A stretch of 64,000 nt of DNA from Eriocheir sinensis (Eukaryota > Arthropoda > Malacostraca > Decapoda > Varunidae): positions 62,001 to 126,000 of the forward strand of contig NW_026112164.1 in NCBI RefSeq assembly GCF_024679095.1. The letters are read 5' to 3'. This document shows, piece by piece, positions 47,440-60,838 of the stretch. The notes under the pieces are model-generated. The model saw only the letters and a program-made list of their open reading frames with translations, had not been told where the DNA came from and searched no databases. Each line of letters starts with the position of its first letter. The first letter of the stretch is position 1. The position numbers and the translations under genes were made by a program.

Positions 47440-47860
47440 CTTATCATAATTACTATTACAACAACTGCAGCTACTAGCTATTGCTACAACTGCTACTCTT
47501 ACTACACCTGACATTCTTACAACTTAATCTTGCCAGCAATACAATTTTTTTCTTTACTACCACTACTGCTTTAAAACTATTACACTAACAAATATTATTA
47601 CAACATTTACTGGAACTACTGTTGGCTACAATTAACACAACAGCAAGAACAAAAACTATTACCATTACTACCACTACTGCTTTAAAACTATTACACTAAC
47701 AAATATTATTACAACATTTACTGGAACTATTGTTGGCTACAATTAACACAACAGCAAGAACAAAAACTATTACTATTACTACTACTACTGCTGTGGCAAC
47801 AACAATAAATACTACTACTATTACTACTAATACAATGTCTACTTCTAAGGCTATTAAGCT
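47440..47860. repeat. ACT/ATT-rich tract with a 109 bp duplication
   Basis: 47556-47660 and 47665-47773 are near-identical (CCACTACTGCTTTAAAACTA through AACAGCAAGAACAAAAACTA). The flanks are (TAC)n-like. Confidence 0.82.
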
Positions 47861-47963
47861 ATCACTATAGTCTATCAATTTTAACTTTAGCCCTTGGGCA
47901 TGACTCAAGGATTCCCCACGAGACCGCACTGGTGCCACATAACTCCATTACTCTCCTCAGAGA

Positions 47964-49265
<1,302 letters not shown>

Positions 49266-49269
49266 TTCT

Positions 49270-49560
49270 AGGAATAAGTAAATTCAACTTTGCCTTTCCT
49301 TCCCACTCAAATGTATTCATACCTCCCTTTGTGACTGTCATATATTTTCATAAATGCCATGACTGCCTGGTTTGTTCCACTCAGCCACTACCATATTTCT
49401 TATCAGGTTCTCCTGACCTGAACCATTTCTGCAGGGCTCAACATCTGTTTTCCTGTGCAGATACTTAATCAAAATCATCACTGTCAAGGCTTTCTACCTG
49501 TGTGAATACTTTAATGAGGTCACCTCACAACCTGTGCCTTTCCTTCTAAAGGAAACCTAG
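49270..49560 (-). mobile_element. CR1-like LINE relic
   Basis: On the minus strand GDLIKVFTQVESLDSDDFD and VVAEWNKPGSHG resemble the C-terminal region of CR1-type ORF2, the same region as the fragment at 16960. Stops and frameshifts are present. Confidence 0.5.
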
Positions 49561-51440
49561 CTACTTTAATATTTCCCTGTATGATAAGTTTTTGAGTAAA
49601 CATGGACCATTATCTCAACACTCTAAGACCTGTAATAAGGAAACCAGAATGGAGGACTTTTTGAATTCCATGCAAGTAGGGGCCAGCACTGTGCCATCTG
49701 GTGTCTCAGCACGGTGGTGGAAATACAACACCTCTCATGTCCCTCTTTAAAATGGCTGAGAGGTTGGGCACATGCTACAATATTTCAGTAAAATACAATT
49801 GAAAATATAGCAAATAAGAAACTGTTGGTCACCTTAATTGCTTTATTTTTTTGCATAATAAAAAAAAAATCAAGCCATTGTAGGGAAAACTTTGCAACTC
49901 CAGTTGCTTCTTGACACCCTCTTATCAAGCTGATAATGGTAACATCAGGCTTCAGCAAGGATTTCTTCTCTGCTATAATTTTGGATCTATATTTATATTT
50001 TCATACAAAATCATTTGAATTTTATTGAAATATTGTAGTAATTTTCCTCACAGCCCTTGCAGAGAAGAAAATGAGGGGTGTTGCTTTTCCGTCTCCTTCC
50101 GCCAAGGGACTGGGTACAGTTGTGACCCCGGACAAAATTCAGTTAAAACGCCCTCATTGAAATGAAACATCAAGGTGAGGCTTGGCCAATGCCAAATAAA
50201 ATATGAAACTAGCTACTTTCTTTATCAATTCTATGTAGAATTTTAAAGAAACAATTTATTAGGCCAGTTACTAGTAATAATGCAATCGTTTCTGGGTTAA
50301 AGCCGGAACACTCAAGCAAGCCTGATTCTCTTCACCGTTGGAATGATCTAAATTCTAGATTTACCTAATGTGTAATTGTCATGGGATATACCACCATTCA
50401 TCATGCTACTATTGTCTATTACAGATCAATTGGCCATTTATTGGAGCAATTATATAGTCCAAGTTCCCCATTCAATACCCCGGGATCATGGTTCATCTAA
50501 TTGATAAACCAATTTTTTTATCTTCAGCAGACCAAGTACATAATGTATATACATGCCACATTTAAATCTATTTCTATGTAACAGATCAACTTAAAAATGG
50601 GCTCTTAACTGATCCATGAAGGGCACTGCTTTTTGTGCAAAATTTGACATTTTTTACCTGAACTCTGCAGGCTGTTGCTGGGCCACACCTTGGTACATCA
50701 GTAAATTTTGCCCTCACTATCATGGACTTCATTTTTCACTTTTTGTCTCTTCACACAGTTCCACACACCTGTGGGGAATAATGTAAGATTAGTAAAGCAT
50801 AACTCAACACTTAATTAATACTGTTATGCGGTGAGCCATGAACCCAGGCATCACTGATGGCATAACTTGTGATTATATTGTTACATACTTAGGCTGTGAT
50901 GACTAAGGTTTATACATATGAAATGCACATCGTGTAAATGTGGTTATTATTCTAGTTTGAACTGAATGATGTAGCAATGCAGTTTTTCTGTACAACTTAT
51001 TTGAAGTATACCCAAAATACCTCTTTGAAAATGAAAACAAAAAATTATTGGTACAAACTGGAATTTTTCTGATCACAAAAACATATATGCTGTTGACAGG
51101 TTTGGTAAGTTTGAATGCAGTGCAACTTTACGTGAGCAGTAATGATCAACATTACATGAAATAAATAACAAAAATATAGAGGAAAAAGGTCACTCCTCCC
51201 TCTACAAAATCCTGCTTGCACCCACTGAGCCATCACCCACCACAAAGCAGCCACTTCATAAACTGAGCTGACTTGAAGCTGTAGTGGATTCACATGAGGG
51301 TGAAGAGTACCATTATCCAAAATGTTCCCTTTTCTGGTCCCTCACTAGTGACAAGGTAACCCAAAATTTCTGCATTTTAGTATTGCTTTTAACAGTCTCT
51401 AATCTGAATACTGTTTTGTAAATTTATAGGTTTCTTGCAG
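49561..51440. other. AT-rich unique sequence with one micro-exon candidate
   Basis: No gene is confirmed. 50759-50782 is a 24 nt in-phase stretch between TTTTTGTCTCTTCACACAG and GTAAGA. The 91-residue minus-strand frame at 51045-51320 has no recognisable domain. Confidence 0.35.
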
Positions 51441-51445
51441 CTATT

Positions 51446-51890
51446 GTGTAGTGATCAGCTGCCTGGTGTGGAAAGCCCTCCAAACCCACCTAGCAAGTGT
51501 AGTACTGCACCTCTTTGGCAGACTTAGTAGAAGGGTTGTTTCCCATCTGGCCTATTGCAGGTTTGATGCCTGGCCCCAGAACCATTCGTTTCAGGGCCGT
51601 AATTATGGTAAATTCTGGGGGGGAACTAGAGGGCATCATAGGTTCATGAGTGTAGGGGGGTAGGGTGGTGAGCAAAGCGAGCATGTACAGCTGGGTGAAT
51701 TTTTTGGAAAATTAAGCATTTCTAGGAAAACACTGGGGGGCTATACCCCCGTAGCCCCACCAGAAAATATGGCCCTATGTTTCCCCCTTCCTGGGTTTGT
51801 ATCAATTTCTTGTGTGTTTCGTGATATGCGAGGTCGTGTGCATGTACGGGAAAGTGGAATTCTGGCCAATACAAGTGGTGGCTAAAGCAG
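51446..51890 (+). mobile_element. SINE-2 copy interrupted by a G-rich insert
   Basis: 51446-51595 and 51780-51890 match, in order, the 5' and 3' parts of the SINE at 52010-52280 (GCCTGGTGTGGAAAGCC; CGTGTGCATGTACGGGAAAG). The intervening 51596-51780 starts GGGCCGTAATTATGG and ends in GGGGGCTATACCCCCGTAGC, a separate repeat related to G/C-rich blocks at 19.6, 30.3 and 55.4 kb. Confidence 0.6.
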
Positions 51891-52009
51891 TAAAAGAGTC
51901 TCCTGTGTTCTGTTGTGCCTCCCCTGTGCTGGGAGCAGAATGATGGATGCCCACTCTTTCCAAAGGGTTCATGGCAAACAGAAGTTTTAGCAGGCAACAC
52001 ACAAATTGG

Positions 52010-52280
52010 TCTAATGGAAAGGGAGCCGTGTAGTGATCCGCCTGGTGTGGAAAGCCTCCCAAACCCACTTAGCCAGCAGGGTAGATACCTCTTTGACCAA
52101 CTTAGTGGATGAGTGCTTCCTCGTCTATAGCTGGTCGTGGGTTCAATCCCTGGTGCTGGAAAATTTGTTTCTCCCTTTTCAGGTCTGGATAAATTTCTCG
52201 TGCAGCTTGTGACACGCAGAGGTTGTGTGGATGTACAGGAACGTGGAACTCTGAGCAGTACAATGTCACGAATGTCTCAT
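52010..52280 (+). mobile_element. SINE-2 copy
   Basis: GTGTAGTGATCCGCCTGGTG, a GGTTCAATCCC B box at about 52139-52150 and a GTTGTGTGGATGTACAGGAA body. It is tRNA-derived in style and ends in ACGAATGTCTCATAATTC without a clear A tail. Confidence 0.6.
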
Positions 52281-52301
52281 AATTCAACTTACTTATGTTT
52301 G

Positions 52302-53690
52302 TTTTGAAGGACTGTGGCCAGGTGTGAAAATCAAGGATGTTTTGAAGGACAGTGGCCAGGTGTGAAAATCAAGGATGTTTTGAAGGACTGTGGCCAGGTG
52401 TGAAAATCAAGGATGTTTTGAAGGACAGTGGCCAGGTGTGAAAATCAAGGATGTTTTGAAGGACAGTGGCCAGGTGTGAAAATCAAGGATGTTTTGAAGG
52501 ACTGTGGCCAGGTGTGAACATCAAGGATGTTTTGAAGGACTGTGGCCAGGTGTGAAAATCAAGGATGTTTTGAAGGACAGTGGCCAGGTGAGAATCAAGG
52601 CTGTTTTGAAGGACAGTGGCCAGGTGTGAAAATCAAGGATGTTTTGAAGGACTGTGGCCAGGTGTGAAAATCAAGGATGTTTTGAAGGACAGTGGCCAGG
52701 TGTGAAAATCAAGGATGTTTTGAAGGACAGTGGCCAGGTGTGAAAATCAAGGATGTTTTGAAGGACTGTGGCCAGGTGTGAAAATCAAGGATGTTTTGAA
52801 GGACTGTGGCCAGGTGTGAAAATCAAGGATGTTTTGAAGGACAGTGGCCAGGTGTGAAAATCAAGGATGTTTTGAAGGACAGTGGCCAGGTGTGAAAATC
52901 AAGGATGTTTTGATGGACAGTGGCCAGGTGTAAAATCAAGGATGTTTTGAAGGACTGTGGCCAGGTGTGAAAATCAAGGATGTTTTGAAGGACAGTGGCC
53001 AGGTGTGAAAATCAAGGATGTTTTGATGGACTGTGGCCAGGTGTGAAAATCAAGGATGTTTTGAAGGACTGTGGCCAGGTGTGAAAATCAAGGATGTTTT
53101 GATGGACAGTGGCCAGGTGTGAAGGTCAAGGATGTTTTGATGGACTGTGGCCAGGTGTAAAAATCAAGGATGTTTTGATGGACAGTGGCCAGGTGTGAAA
53201 GTCAAGGATGTTTTGATGGACTGTGGCCAGGTGTGAAAATCAAGGATGGTTTGAGGGACTGTGGCCAGGTGTGAAATTCAGGATGTTTTGAAGGACAGTG
53301 GCCAGGTGTGAAAATCAAGGATGTTTTGAAGGACTGTGGCCAGGTGTGAAAATCAAGGATGTTTTGATGGACAGTAGCCAGGTGTGAAAATCAAGGATGT
53401 TTTGATGGACAGTGGCCAGGTGTGAAAATCAAGGATGTTTTGATGGACAGTGGCCAGGTGTGAAGGTCAAGGATGTTTTGATGGACTGTGGCCAGGTGTG
53501 AAAATCAAGGATGTTTTGATGGACTGTGGCCAGGTGTGAAAATCAAGGATGTTTTGATGGACAGTGGCAAGTGTGAAAATCAAGGATGTTTTGAAGGACT
53601 GTGGCCAGGTGTGAAAATCAAGGATGTTTTGAAGGACTGTGGCCAGGTGTGAAAATCAAGGATGTTTTGAAGAACAGTGGCCAGGGGGTG
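52302..53690 (+). repeat. 38 bp minisatellite, about 36 units (copy 1)
   Basis: Unit GGATGTTTTGAAGGACTGTG plus GCCAGGTGTGAAAATCAA, with A/T variants at GACTGTGG/GACAGTGG and GAAGGA/GATGGA. It is the left end of duplication copy 1. Confidence 0.96.
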
Positions 53691-54027
53691 TAAGGTCGAG
53701 GATTGCTAATTTTTGGGGCTATATACTCAGCCTATTATGATCATCCACCAGATTAGGATATGTGTTTTAGGAATATAGACCCATATATTTTACATAAGGT
53801 TAGTTTTACTCACATCAGTAAGTGGCCTCATGTGTTCTACAAATCAAACAACAGGGGCATAGGCTGAGGGGTGCGTCACCTCGCCCACCCTATGACACAC
53901 AAGGGTTTCTCCAGGCAAGTCTCCATGCAGGCCTCCTTACCATCCTAAGTAGCCTACCTATCTTATGGCAGAATTTATCAACTTCCTCGAGCCATGAATT
54001 TTGTGAGTGTCTCCATAAAGTGGGGTA
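53691..54027 (+). other. Unique spacer with a conserved 68-residue frame
   Basis: The frame 53822-54028 is kept in the second copy (58575-58781) with one residue changed (L/R). It starts MASCVLQIKQQ, ends ECLHKVG and has no recognised domain. Conservation reflects the recent duplication and is not by itself evidence of coding. Confidence 0.35.
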
Positions 54028-54905
54028 AGCTGATGGAACAGCTAACTTGGCTTGGCAGGGAAGGAGCTGTATATCATGCTGAGGTAACTGATGGAACAGC
54101 TAACTAGGCTTGGCTGGGAAGGGGCTGTATATCATGCTGAGGTAACTGATGGAACAGCTAACTTGGCTTGGCTGGGAAGGGGCTGTATATTATGCTGAGG
54201 AAACTGATGGAACAGCTAACTAGGCTTGGCTGGGAAGGGGCTGTATCATGCTGAGAAACTGATGGAACAGCTAACTTGGCTGGGAAGGGCTGTATATCAT
54301 GCTGAGGAAACTGATGGAACAGCTAACGTGGCTTGGCTGGGAAGGGCTGTATATTATGCTGAGGAAACTGATGGAACAGCTAACTGGCTTGGCTGGGAAG
54401 GGGCTGTATATTATGCTGAGGAAACTGATGGAACAGCTAACTTGGCTTGGCTGGGAAGGGACTGTATATTATGCTGAGGAAACTGATGGAACAGCTAACT
54501 TGGCTTGGCTGGGAAGGGGCAGTATATCATGCTGAGGAAACTGATGGAACAGCTAACTTGGCTTGGCTGGGAAGGGGCTGTATATTATGCTGAGGAAACT
54601 GATGGAACAGCTAACTTGGCTTGGCTGGGAAGGGGCAGTATATCATGCTGAGGAAACTGATGGAACAGCTAACTTGGCTTGGCTGGGAAGGAGCTGTATA
54701 TCATGCTGAGGAAACTGATGGAACAGCTAACTTGGCTTGGCTGGGAAGGGGCTGTATCATGCTGAGGTAACTGATGGAACAGCTAACTTGGCTTGGCTGG
54801 GAAGGGGCTGTATCATGCTGAGGAAACTGATGGAACAGCTAATTTGGCTTGGCTGGGAAGGGGCTGTATCATGTGAGGAAACTGAAGGAATAGCTAACTT
54901 GGATG
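54028..54905 (+). repeat. 58 bp minisatellite, ~15 units (copy 1)
   Basis: Unit CTGATGGAACAGCTAACTTG plus GCTTGGCTGGGAAGGGGCTG and TATATCATGCTGAGGAAA. Small deletions (TATAT, GCTTG) vary among units. Confidence 0.95.
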
Positions 54906-55026
54906 GGGAGGGAGTCATGTTAAGGGAAGTAAGTCGATGGAACAGCTATAGCTTGTCTGGGGTGAGAGTTATGTCACACTCATTAAGTCAGCCGAGTTTG
55001 TTTGAACTTATAAAGTTGTAACTCAC

Positions 55027-55137
55027 CAGCTGCAGTTGCCACAGAACAAGGGCACCACTGGCCATCCTGCATAACCTATGACAGGCACTGAACAGACAGC
55101 GCGGCAATGACCACTTGGTGCTGGGGTGCCATCGAAC
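55027..55137 (-). other. Candidate internal exon (111 nt), copy 1
   Basis: On the minus strand, acceptor CTACATTTTCCCGGCAG precedes 55137 and donor CAGCTG/GTGAGT follows 55027. The donor fits the consensus well. Two frames stay open, one reading FDGTPAPSGHCRAVCSVPVI. No neighbouring exon or protein family was identified. Confidence 0.35.
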
Positions 55138-55190
55138 CTGCCGGGAAAATGTAGAGTGAAACACATTACATCTATGCATTGATTTCGGTA

Positions 55191-55770
55191 AAGATTCGTA
55201 TTAGGTCCGTGCCAGTATCTCATAATCTACTTTATGAAACATCAGTATATCTTCATATATCTTTTCTACAAACCTTCAACAGTCATGGAAACGCTTTGAA
55301 AATCCAATTCAAGGACTTTTTACTCTTGGAAAGCGCGTCGCCTCCTCTGGTGCTGGCCGCGGCGAAGCTGCAGCCGGCGCTGCCGCAATATAGCTCGCAG
55401 AGGGATTAGGGTCAGAGCATATTTAAACTACTCCAACCGAACTTTACAGCCTACTAACGGGGGCTGCGCCCCTCGACCCCCTTCTAACCAGGGGCATAGC
55501 CCCTGACCCCCCTCATGTATATGTGACCTATTTCAGCGAGGAGGTATTTCTCGCAACACCTGCTGCAGCGTCGCCGCGGCCAGCACCAGAGGAGGCGACG
55601 CGCTTTCGTAAACATTATCCCCTATTTTCAAGAGTAAAAAAAAAGTCCTTGAATTGGATTTTCAAAGCGTTTCCATGACTGTTGAAGGTTTGTAGAAAAG
55701 ATATATGAAGAGATACTGATGTTTCATAAGGTAGGTAATGAGATACTGGCACGGACCTAAAACGATCTTA
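55191..55770. mobile_element. Foldback element 1, copy 1 (~190-210 bp arms)
   Basis: The left arm 55191-55380 (TTAGGTCCGTGCCAGTATCT, CAACAGTCATGGAAACGC, CGCGTCGCCTCCTCTGGTGC) is the near-perfect reverse complement of 55556-55770. The loop is about 170 bp and holds GGGGGCTGCGCCCC-type G/C blocks and TTTCAGCGAGGAGGTATTTC. No coding capacity. Confidence 0.85.
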
Positions 55771-56316
55771 ACCTTGATTTCTATATATTTCAAGGTCGAG
55801 GAGGCAGCCCAGGAATAATATAATCAAAGGACCAGTGACTGTGCCTCACCTCACCACGCGCTCCCCAACCTGCCACTACTGTACCACTATTACCCGGACA
55901 AAGTAAAAGTAGGAACAAACTTTGATACGTATAGTTTCCACACTCGCTTATCTGATGTGCTATATAATTTTCAAGACTGAACACAAGTCCTGAACACTGC
56001 TCATGGCACACTTCCAGTCTGTATAGCCACCATTGCAGCTTTCCCGGATATCAACTTGCAGACTGCCAGCAGTTTTTTTGCCCATTTGACCTTTTCCACT
56101 GTATATTCTTGTCGTGCTGTTAAATGGATGGGCCAACCAGGTGAGCCTGCTGTGCTAGAAAATCTCACGCTTGAAGTTCATATTAGCAGTTAGAGTCCTT
56201 GTAGCACCTATATGTTTTTTCATTTTAGTAGCTTTTAGTACTTGAGGACAGACGCGTTGATGGCACAGAGATTCATAAATATTTTGGTATTATTAACAGA
56301 GTTCCTCCTACTTACC
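55771..56316. other. Unique sequence between elements
   Basis: The minus-strand frame (55790-56011) is longer in the second copy (126 residues) because of a 2-bp difference. No domain is recognised, so I do not call it a gene. Confidence 0.4.
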
Positions 56317-57439
56317 CATAGCTGGGCGTTATTGCTATAAGTTATCGCGATACTTTATCGCTGATAACAAAATCGGGTTATCGGCCATCCATTACTTATT
56401 TAAATATATATCGGTATCTTTTTTCCGCCTCTCAGAATAAAAAAAACATTGTTTCCTCCCTACTGCGCATGCGTGGCCGGGCGCCCAGTGTTGTATGGAA
56501 AAACTTGGGTATGAAATATCTTCGGTGAAGAGATTTCATATTTAGATTATCAATATTAAAACATTAGGTTATTTTTTATGTTAGACTCAAAAATCAATAT
56601 ATCAAAGAGTAAAATCATTTAAATTTGCCCAAAAAAGTGCCTATTCACTGCTTCAAATTTGATATTCCATATTCGTTTGTGAGCATGCCATGGTATTGAA
56701 GGCACACGGTGTTGTGTTATTTAGAGTCCCATCGTCAAAAGCTGGCGCTTTTATTTACAAACACTGGTCTCTTAGAACTGCGCATGTTCAGACCAGTAAG
56801 CGTAGCCCTGTACAGTTTCACAAAGCTTTTTAACACATTAAGAGTTACTGGAAGGCTGAATCACACATACAGTACCATCATCTTCACCTTTTCTAAAACG
56901 ACTCTCTGTACATATAAATACAACTCGTACAGTACGTGTCGTTCTAGAAACAGCGAGGATGGTGGTAGTGGTGCTGTATGTCTGATTCAGCTTCTTCCAG
57001 CAACTCTTAATTAAAAAGCTTTGTGAGGTAATAGGTCTACGCTGGTCTGAGCATGCGCAGTTCACGAGAGACCAGGTATGGTAAACAAAAAGCCAGCTTG
57101 ACGGTGAGGACGCCAACAACAATGACATTCAAACGTTCTAATATTACTGTCCATATGTACGTGTCAACGTGTGGTTTTCAGGTTTCATAAGTTTTCTAAA
57201 ATACAGATAATGAAAATTTGAATTCATCTATGTTTTTTATTTGAAATATCAATATAGTATTGTTTTAGCCTATCGGACTTATCGCTAGCTAGTATCGGAA
57301 TTGTGGATTTATATCGGTTATCGGTTATCGCCTATATTTGTGTCTCCAGTTAACAAATATCGGTTATCACCGATAAGGTTTTTCATTATCAGTTATCGGT
57401 TATCGGGAATAAGGTTTTCTGTTATCGTGCCCAGCTATG
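56317..57439. mobile_element. hAT-like non-autonomous element, copy 1
   Basis: Ends CATAGCTGGGC and GCCCAGCTATG are inverted repeats flanked by an exact 8-bp direct repeat TACTTACC (56309-56316, 57440-57447). An 8-bp duplication is typical of hAT transposons. The subterminal regions are rich in TTATCG/CGATAA words. There is no transposase. A second foldback sits inside. Confidence 0.78.
56708..57122. mobile_element. Foldback element 2 inside the hAT-like element, copy 1
   Basis: The arms (CGTCAAAAGCTGGCGC, GGTCTCTTAGAACTGCGCAT, AGTTACTGGAAGGCTGAATC) recur inverted at 56985-57110, with a loop of about 60 bp. The right end has decayed relative to copy 2. Confidence 0.75.
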
Positions 57440-57716
57440 TACTTACCCAACTTAATCTTTTCACAAGTCATACATGAATTCTATTACCTTCAAACCTCCT
57501 GGGAATCCCTGGGAAATAGTGAAAAGATCAAACAAATACTAAAATAGCCGTCATATGTTTGTGGGAACCTGGACGTCCTTAGGTGGCTTAATAATCCACA
57601 GCGTCCTGTGGCAGGCACAACTCACAACTCACCACAATAAAAACCCAATAAGAATGCTTCCACACATTGTTGCATTGGCCGCCTGTGGCCATGCAGTCTC
57701 CCACACACATTTCATG

Positions 57717-58440
57717 GCTGAAAATCAAGGATGTTTTGAAGGACTGTGGCCAGGTGTGAAAATCAAGGATGTTTTGAAGGACTGTGGCCAGGTGTGAAAA
57801 TCAAGGATGTTTTGATGGACAGTGGCCAGGTGTGAAAATCAAGGATGTTTTGATGGACAGTGGCCAGGTGTGAAAATCAAGGATGTTTTGATGGACAGTG
57901 GCCAGGTGTGAAAGTCAAGGATGTTTTGATGGACTGTGGCCAGGTGTGAAAATCAAGGATGTTTTGATGGACTGTGGCCAGGTGTGAAAATCAAGGATGT
58001 TTTGAAGGACTGTGGCCAGGTGTGAAAATCAAGGATGTTTTGAAGGACTGTGGCCAGGTGTGAAAATCAAGGATGTTTTGATGGACAGTGGCCAGGTGTG
58101 AAAATCAAGGATGTTTTGATGGACAGTGGCCAGGTGTGAAAATCAAGGATGTTTTGATGGACAGTGGCCAGGTGTGAAAATCAAGGATGTTTTGATGGAC
58201 AGTGGCCAGGTGTGAAGGTCAAGGATGTTTTGATGGACTGTGGCCAGGTGTGAAAATCAAGGATGTTTTGATGGACTGTGGCCAGGTGTGAAAATCAAGG
58301 ATGTTTTGATGGACAGTGGCCAGGTGTGAAAATCAAGGATGTTTTGAAGGACTGTGGCCAGGTGTGAAAATCAAGGATGTTTTGAAGGACTGTGGCCAGG
58401 TGTGAAAATCAAGGATGTTTTGAAGAACAGTGGCCAGGGG
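57717..58440 (+). repeat. 38 bp minisatellite, ~19 units (copy 2)
   Basis: Same unit as 52302-53690 with about half the copy number. It begins abruptly after ...TTTCATGGCT, which marks the duplication junction. Confidence 0.96.
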
Positions 58441-58780
58441 TGTAAAGGTCGAGGATTGCTGATTTTTGGGGCTATATACTCAGCCTATTATGATCATCCA
58501 CCAGATTAGGATATGTGTTTTAGGAATATAGACCCATATATTTTACATAAGGTTAGTTTTACTCACATCAGTAAGTGGCCTCATGTGTTCTACAAATCAA
58601 ACAACAGGGGCATAGGCTGAGGGGTGCGTCACCTCGCCCACCCTATGACACACAAGGGTTTCTCCAGGCAAGTCTCCATGCAGGCCTCCGTACCATCCTA
58701 AGTAGCCTACCTATCTTATGGCAGAATTTATCAACTTCCTCGAGCCATGAATTTTGTGAGTGTCTCCATAAAGTGGGGTA

Positions 58781-59985
58781 AGCTGATGGAACAGCTAACT
58801 TGGCTTGGCAGGGAAGGAGCTGTATATCATGCTGAGGTAACTGATGGAACAGCTAACTAGGCTTGGCTGGGAAGGGGCTGTATATCATGCTGAGGTAACT
58901 GATGGAACAGCTAACTTGGCTTGGCTGGGAAGGGGCTGTATATTATGCTGAGGAAACTGATGGAACAGCTAACTTGGCTTGGCTGGGAAGGGGCTGTATC
59001 ATGCTGAGGAAACTGATGGAACAGCTAACTTGGCTGGGAAGGGGCTGTATATCATGCTGAAACTGATGGAACAGCTAACTTGGCTTGGCTGGGAAGGGGC
59101 TGTATATTATGCTGAGAAACTGATGGAACAGCTAACTTGGCAGCTGGGAAGGGCTGTATATTATGCTGAGGAAACTGATGGAACAGCTAACTTAGCTTGG
59201 CTGGGAAGGGCTGTATATTATGCTGAGGAAACTGATGGAACAGCTAACTTGGCAGCTGGGAAGGGGCTGTATATCATGCTGAGGAAACTGATGGAACAGC
59301 TAACTTGGCTTGGCTGGGAAGGGCTGTATATTATGCTGAGGAAACTGATGGAACAGCTAACTTGGCTTGGCTGGGAAGGGCTGTATATTATGCTGAGGAA
59401 ACTGATGGAACAGCTAACTTGGCTTGGCTGGGAAGGGGCTGTATATTATGCTGAGGAAACTGATGGAACAGCTAACTTGGCTTGGCTGGGAAGGGGCTGT
59501 ATATTATGCTGAGGAAACTGATGGAACAGCTAACTTGGCTTGGCTGGGAAGGGGCAGTATATAATGCTGAGAAACTGATGGAACAGCTAACTTGGCTTGG
59601 CTGGGAAGGGCTGTATATTATGCTGAGAAACTGATGGAACAGCTAACTTGGCTTGGCTGGGAAGGGCTGTATATCATGCTGAGAAACTGATGGAACAGCT
59701 AACTTGGCAGCTGGGAAGGAGCTGTATATCATGCTGAGGAAACTGATGGAACAGCTAACTTGGCTTGGCTGGGAAGGGGCTGTATCATGCTGAGGTAACT
59801 GATGGAACAGCTAACTTGGCTTGGCTGGGAAGGGGCTGTATCATGCTGAGGTAACTGATGGAACAGCTAACTTGGCTTGGGAAGGGGCTGTATCATGCTG
59901 AGGAAACTGATGGAACAGCTAATTTGGCTTGGCTGGGAAGGGGCTGTATCATGTGAGGAAACTGATGGAATAGCTAACTTGGATG
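58781..59985 (+). repeat. 58 bp minisatellite, ~20 units (copy 2)
   Basis: Same unit as 54028-54905 but expanded by about 330 bp, with variants such as GGCAGCTGGGAAGG. The 177-residue frame at 58979-59512 translates it. Confidence 0.95.
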
Positions 59986-60101
59986 GGGAGGGAGTCATGT
60001 TAAGGGAAGTAAGTCGATGGAACAGCTATAGCTTGTCTGGGGTGAGAGTTATGTCACACTCATTAAGTCAGCCGAGTTTGTTTGAACTTATAAAGTTGTA
60101 A

Positions 60102-60210
60102 CTCACCAGCTGCAGTTGCCACAGAACAAGGGCACCACTGGCCATCCCATAACCTATGACAGGCACTGAACAGACAGCGCGGCAATGACCACTTGGTGCT
60201 GGGGTGCCAT
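60102..60210 (-). other. Candidate exon, copy 2, with 2-nt deletion
   Basis: Same acceptor and donor as 55027-55137, but CATCCCATAACC replaces CATCCTGCATAACC, making it 109 nt and shifting frame. If the exon is real, this copy is broken. Confidence 0.33.
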
Positions 60211-60270
60211 CGAACCTGCCGGGAAAATGTAGAGTGAAACACACTACATCTATGCATTGATTTCAGTAAA

Positions 60271-60838
60271 GATTCGTATTAGGTCCGTGCCAGTATCTCA
60301 TAATCTACTTTATGAAACATCAGTATATCTTCATATCTTTTCTACAAACCTTCAACAGTCATGGAAACGCTTTGAAAATCCAATTCAAGGACTTTTTTAC
60401 TCTTGAAAATAGGGATAATGTTGAAAGCGCGTCGCCTCCTCTGGTGCTGGCCGCGGCGAAGCTGCAGCCAGCGCAGCCAAATAGCTCGCAGAGGGCTTAG
60501 GGTCAGGAGCATATTTAAACTACTCCAACCGAACTTTACAGCCTACTAACGGGGGCTGTGCCCCTCGACCCCCCCCTGGACCCCCTCATGTATGTGACCT
60601 ATTTCAGCGAGGAGGTATTTCTCGCAACACCTGCTACAGCGTCGCCGCGGCCAGCACCAGAGGAGGCGACGCGCTTTGTAAACATTATCCCTATTTTCAA
60701 GAGTAAAAAAAGTCCTTGAATTGGATTTTCAAAGCGTTTCCATGACTGTTGAAGGTTTGTAGAAAAGATATATGAAGAGATACTGATGTTTCATAAGGTA
60801 GGTAATGAGATACTGGCACGGACCTAAAACGATCTTAA
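60271..60838. mobile_element. Foldback element 1, copy 2
   Basis: Same inverted arms as 55191-55770. In this copy AAAATAGGGATAATGTT is kept in the left arm, making the arms more symmetrical. The G/C-rich loop is shorter. Confidence 0.85.

Larger units (their letters stand above)
52302..57716 (+). repeat. Segmental tandem duplication, copy 1
   Basis: The order 38 bp minisatellite, 330 bp unique, 58 bp minisatellite, exon candidate, foldback, hAT-like element and ...CACACATTTCATGGCT is repeated head-to-tail at 57717-62812. Non-repeat parts align with offsets of 4753 bp (before the second minisatellite) and 5067-5092 bp (after it). The difference comes mainly from minisatellite length. Confidence 0.93.

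Noticed and set aside
58979..59512. 177-residue frame in the 58 bp minisatellite
   Set aside because: It translates the minisatellite, and unit indels change the frame repeatedly.
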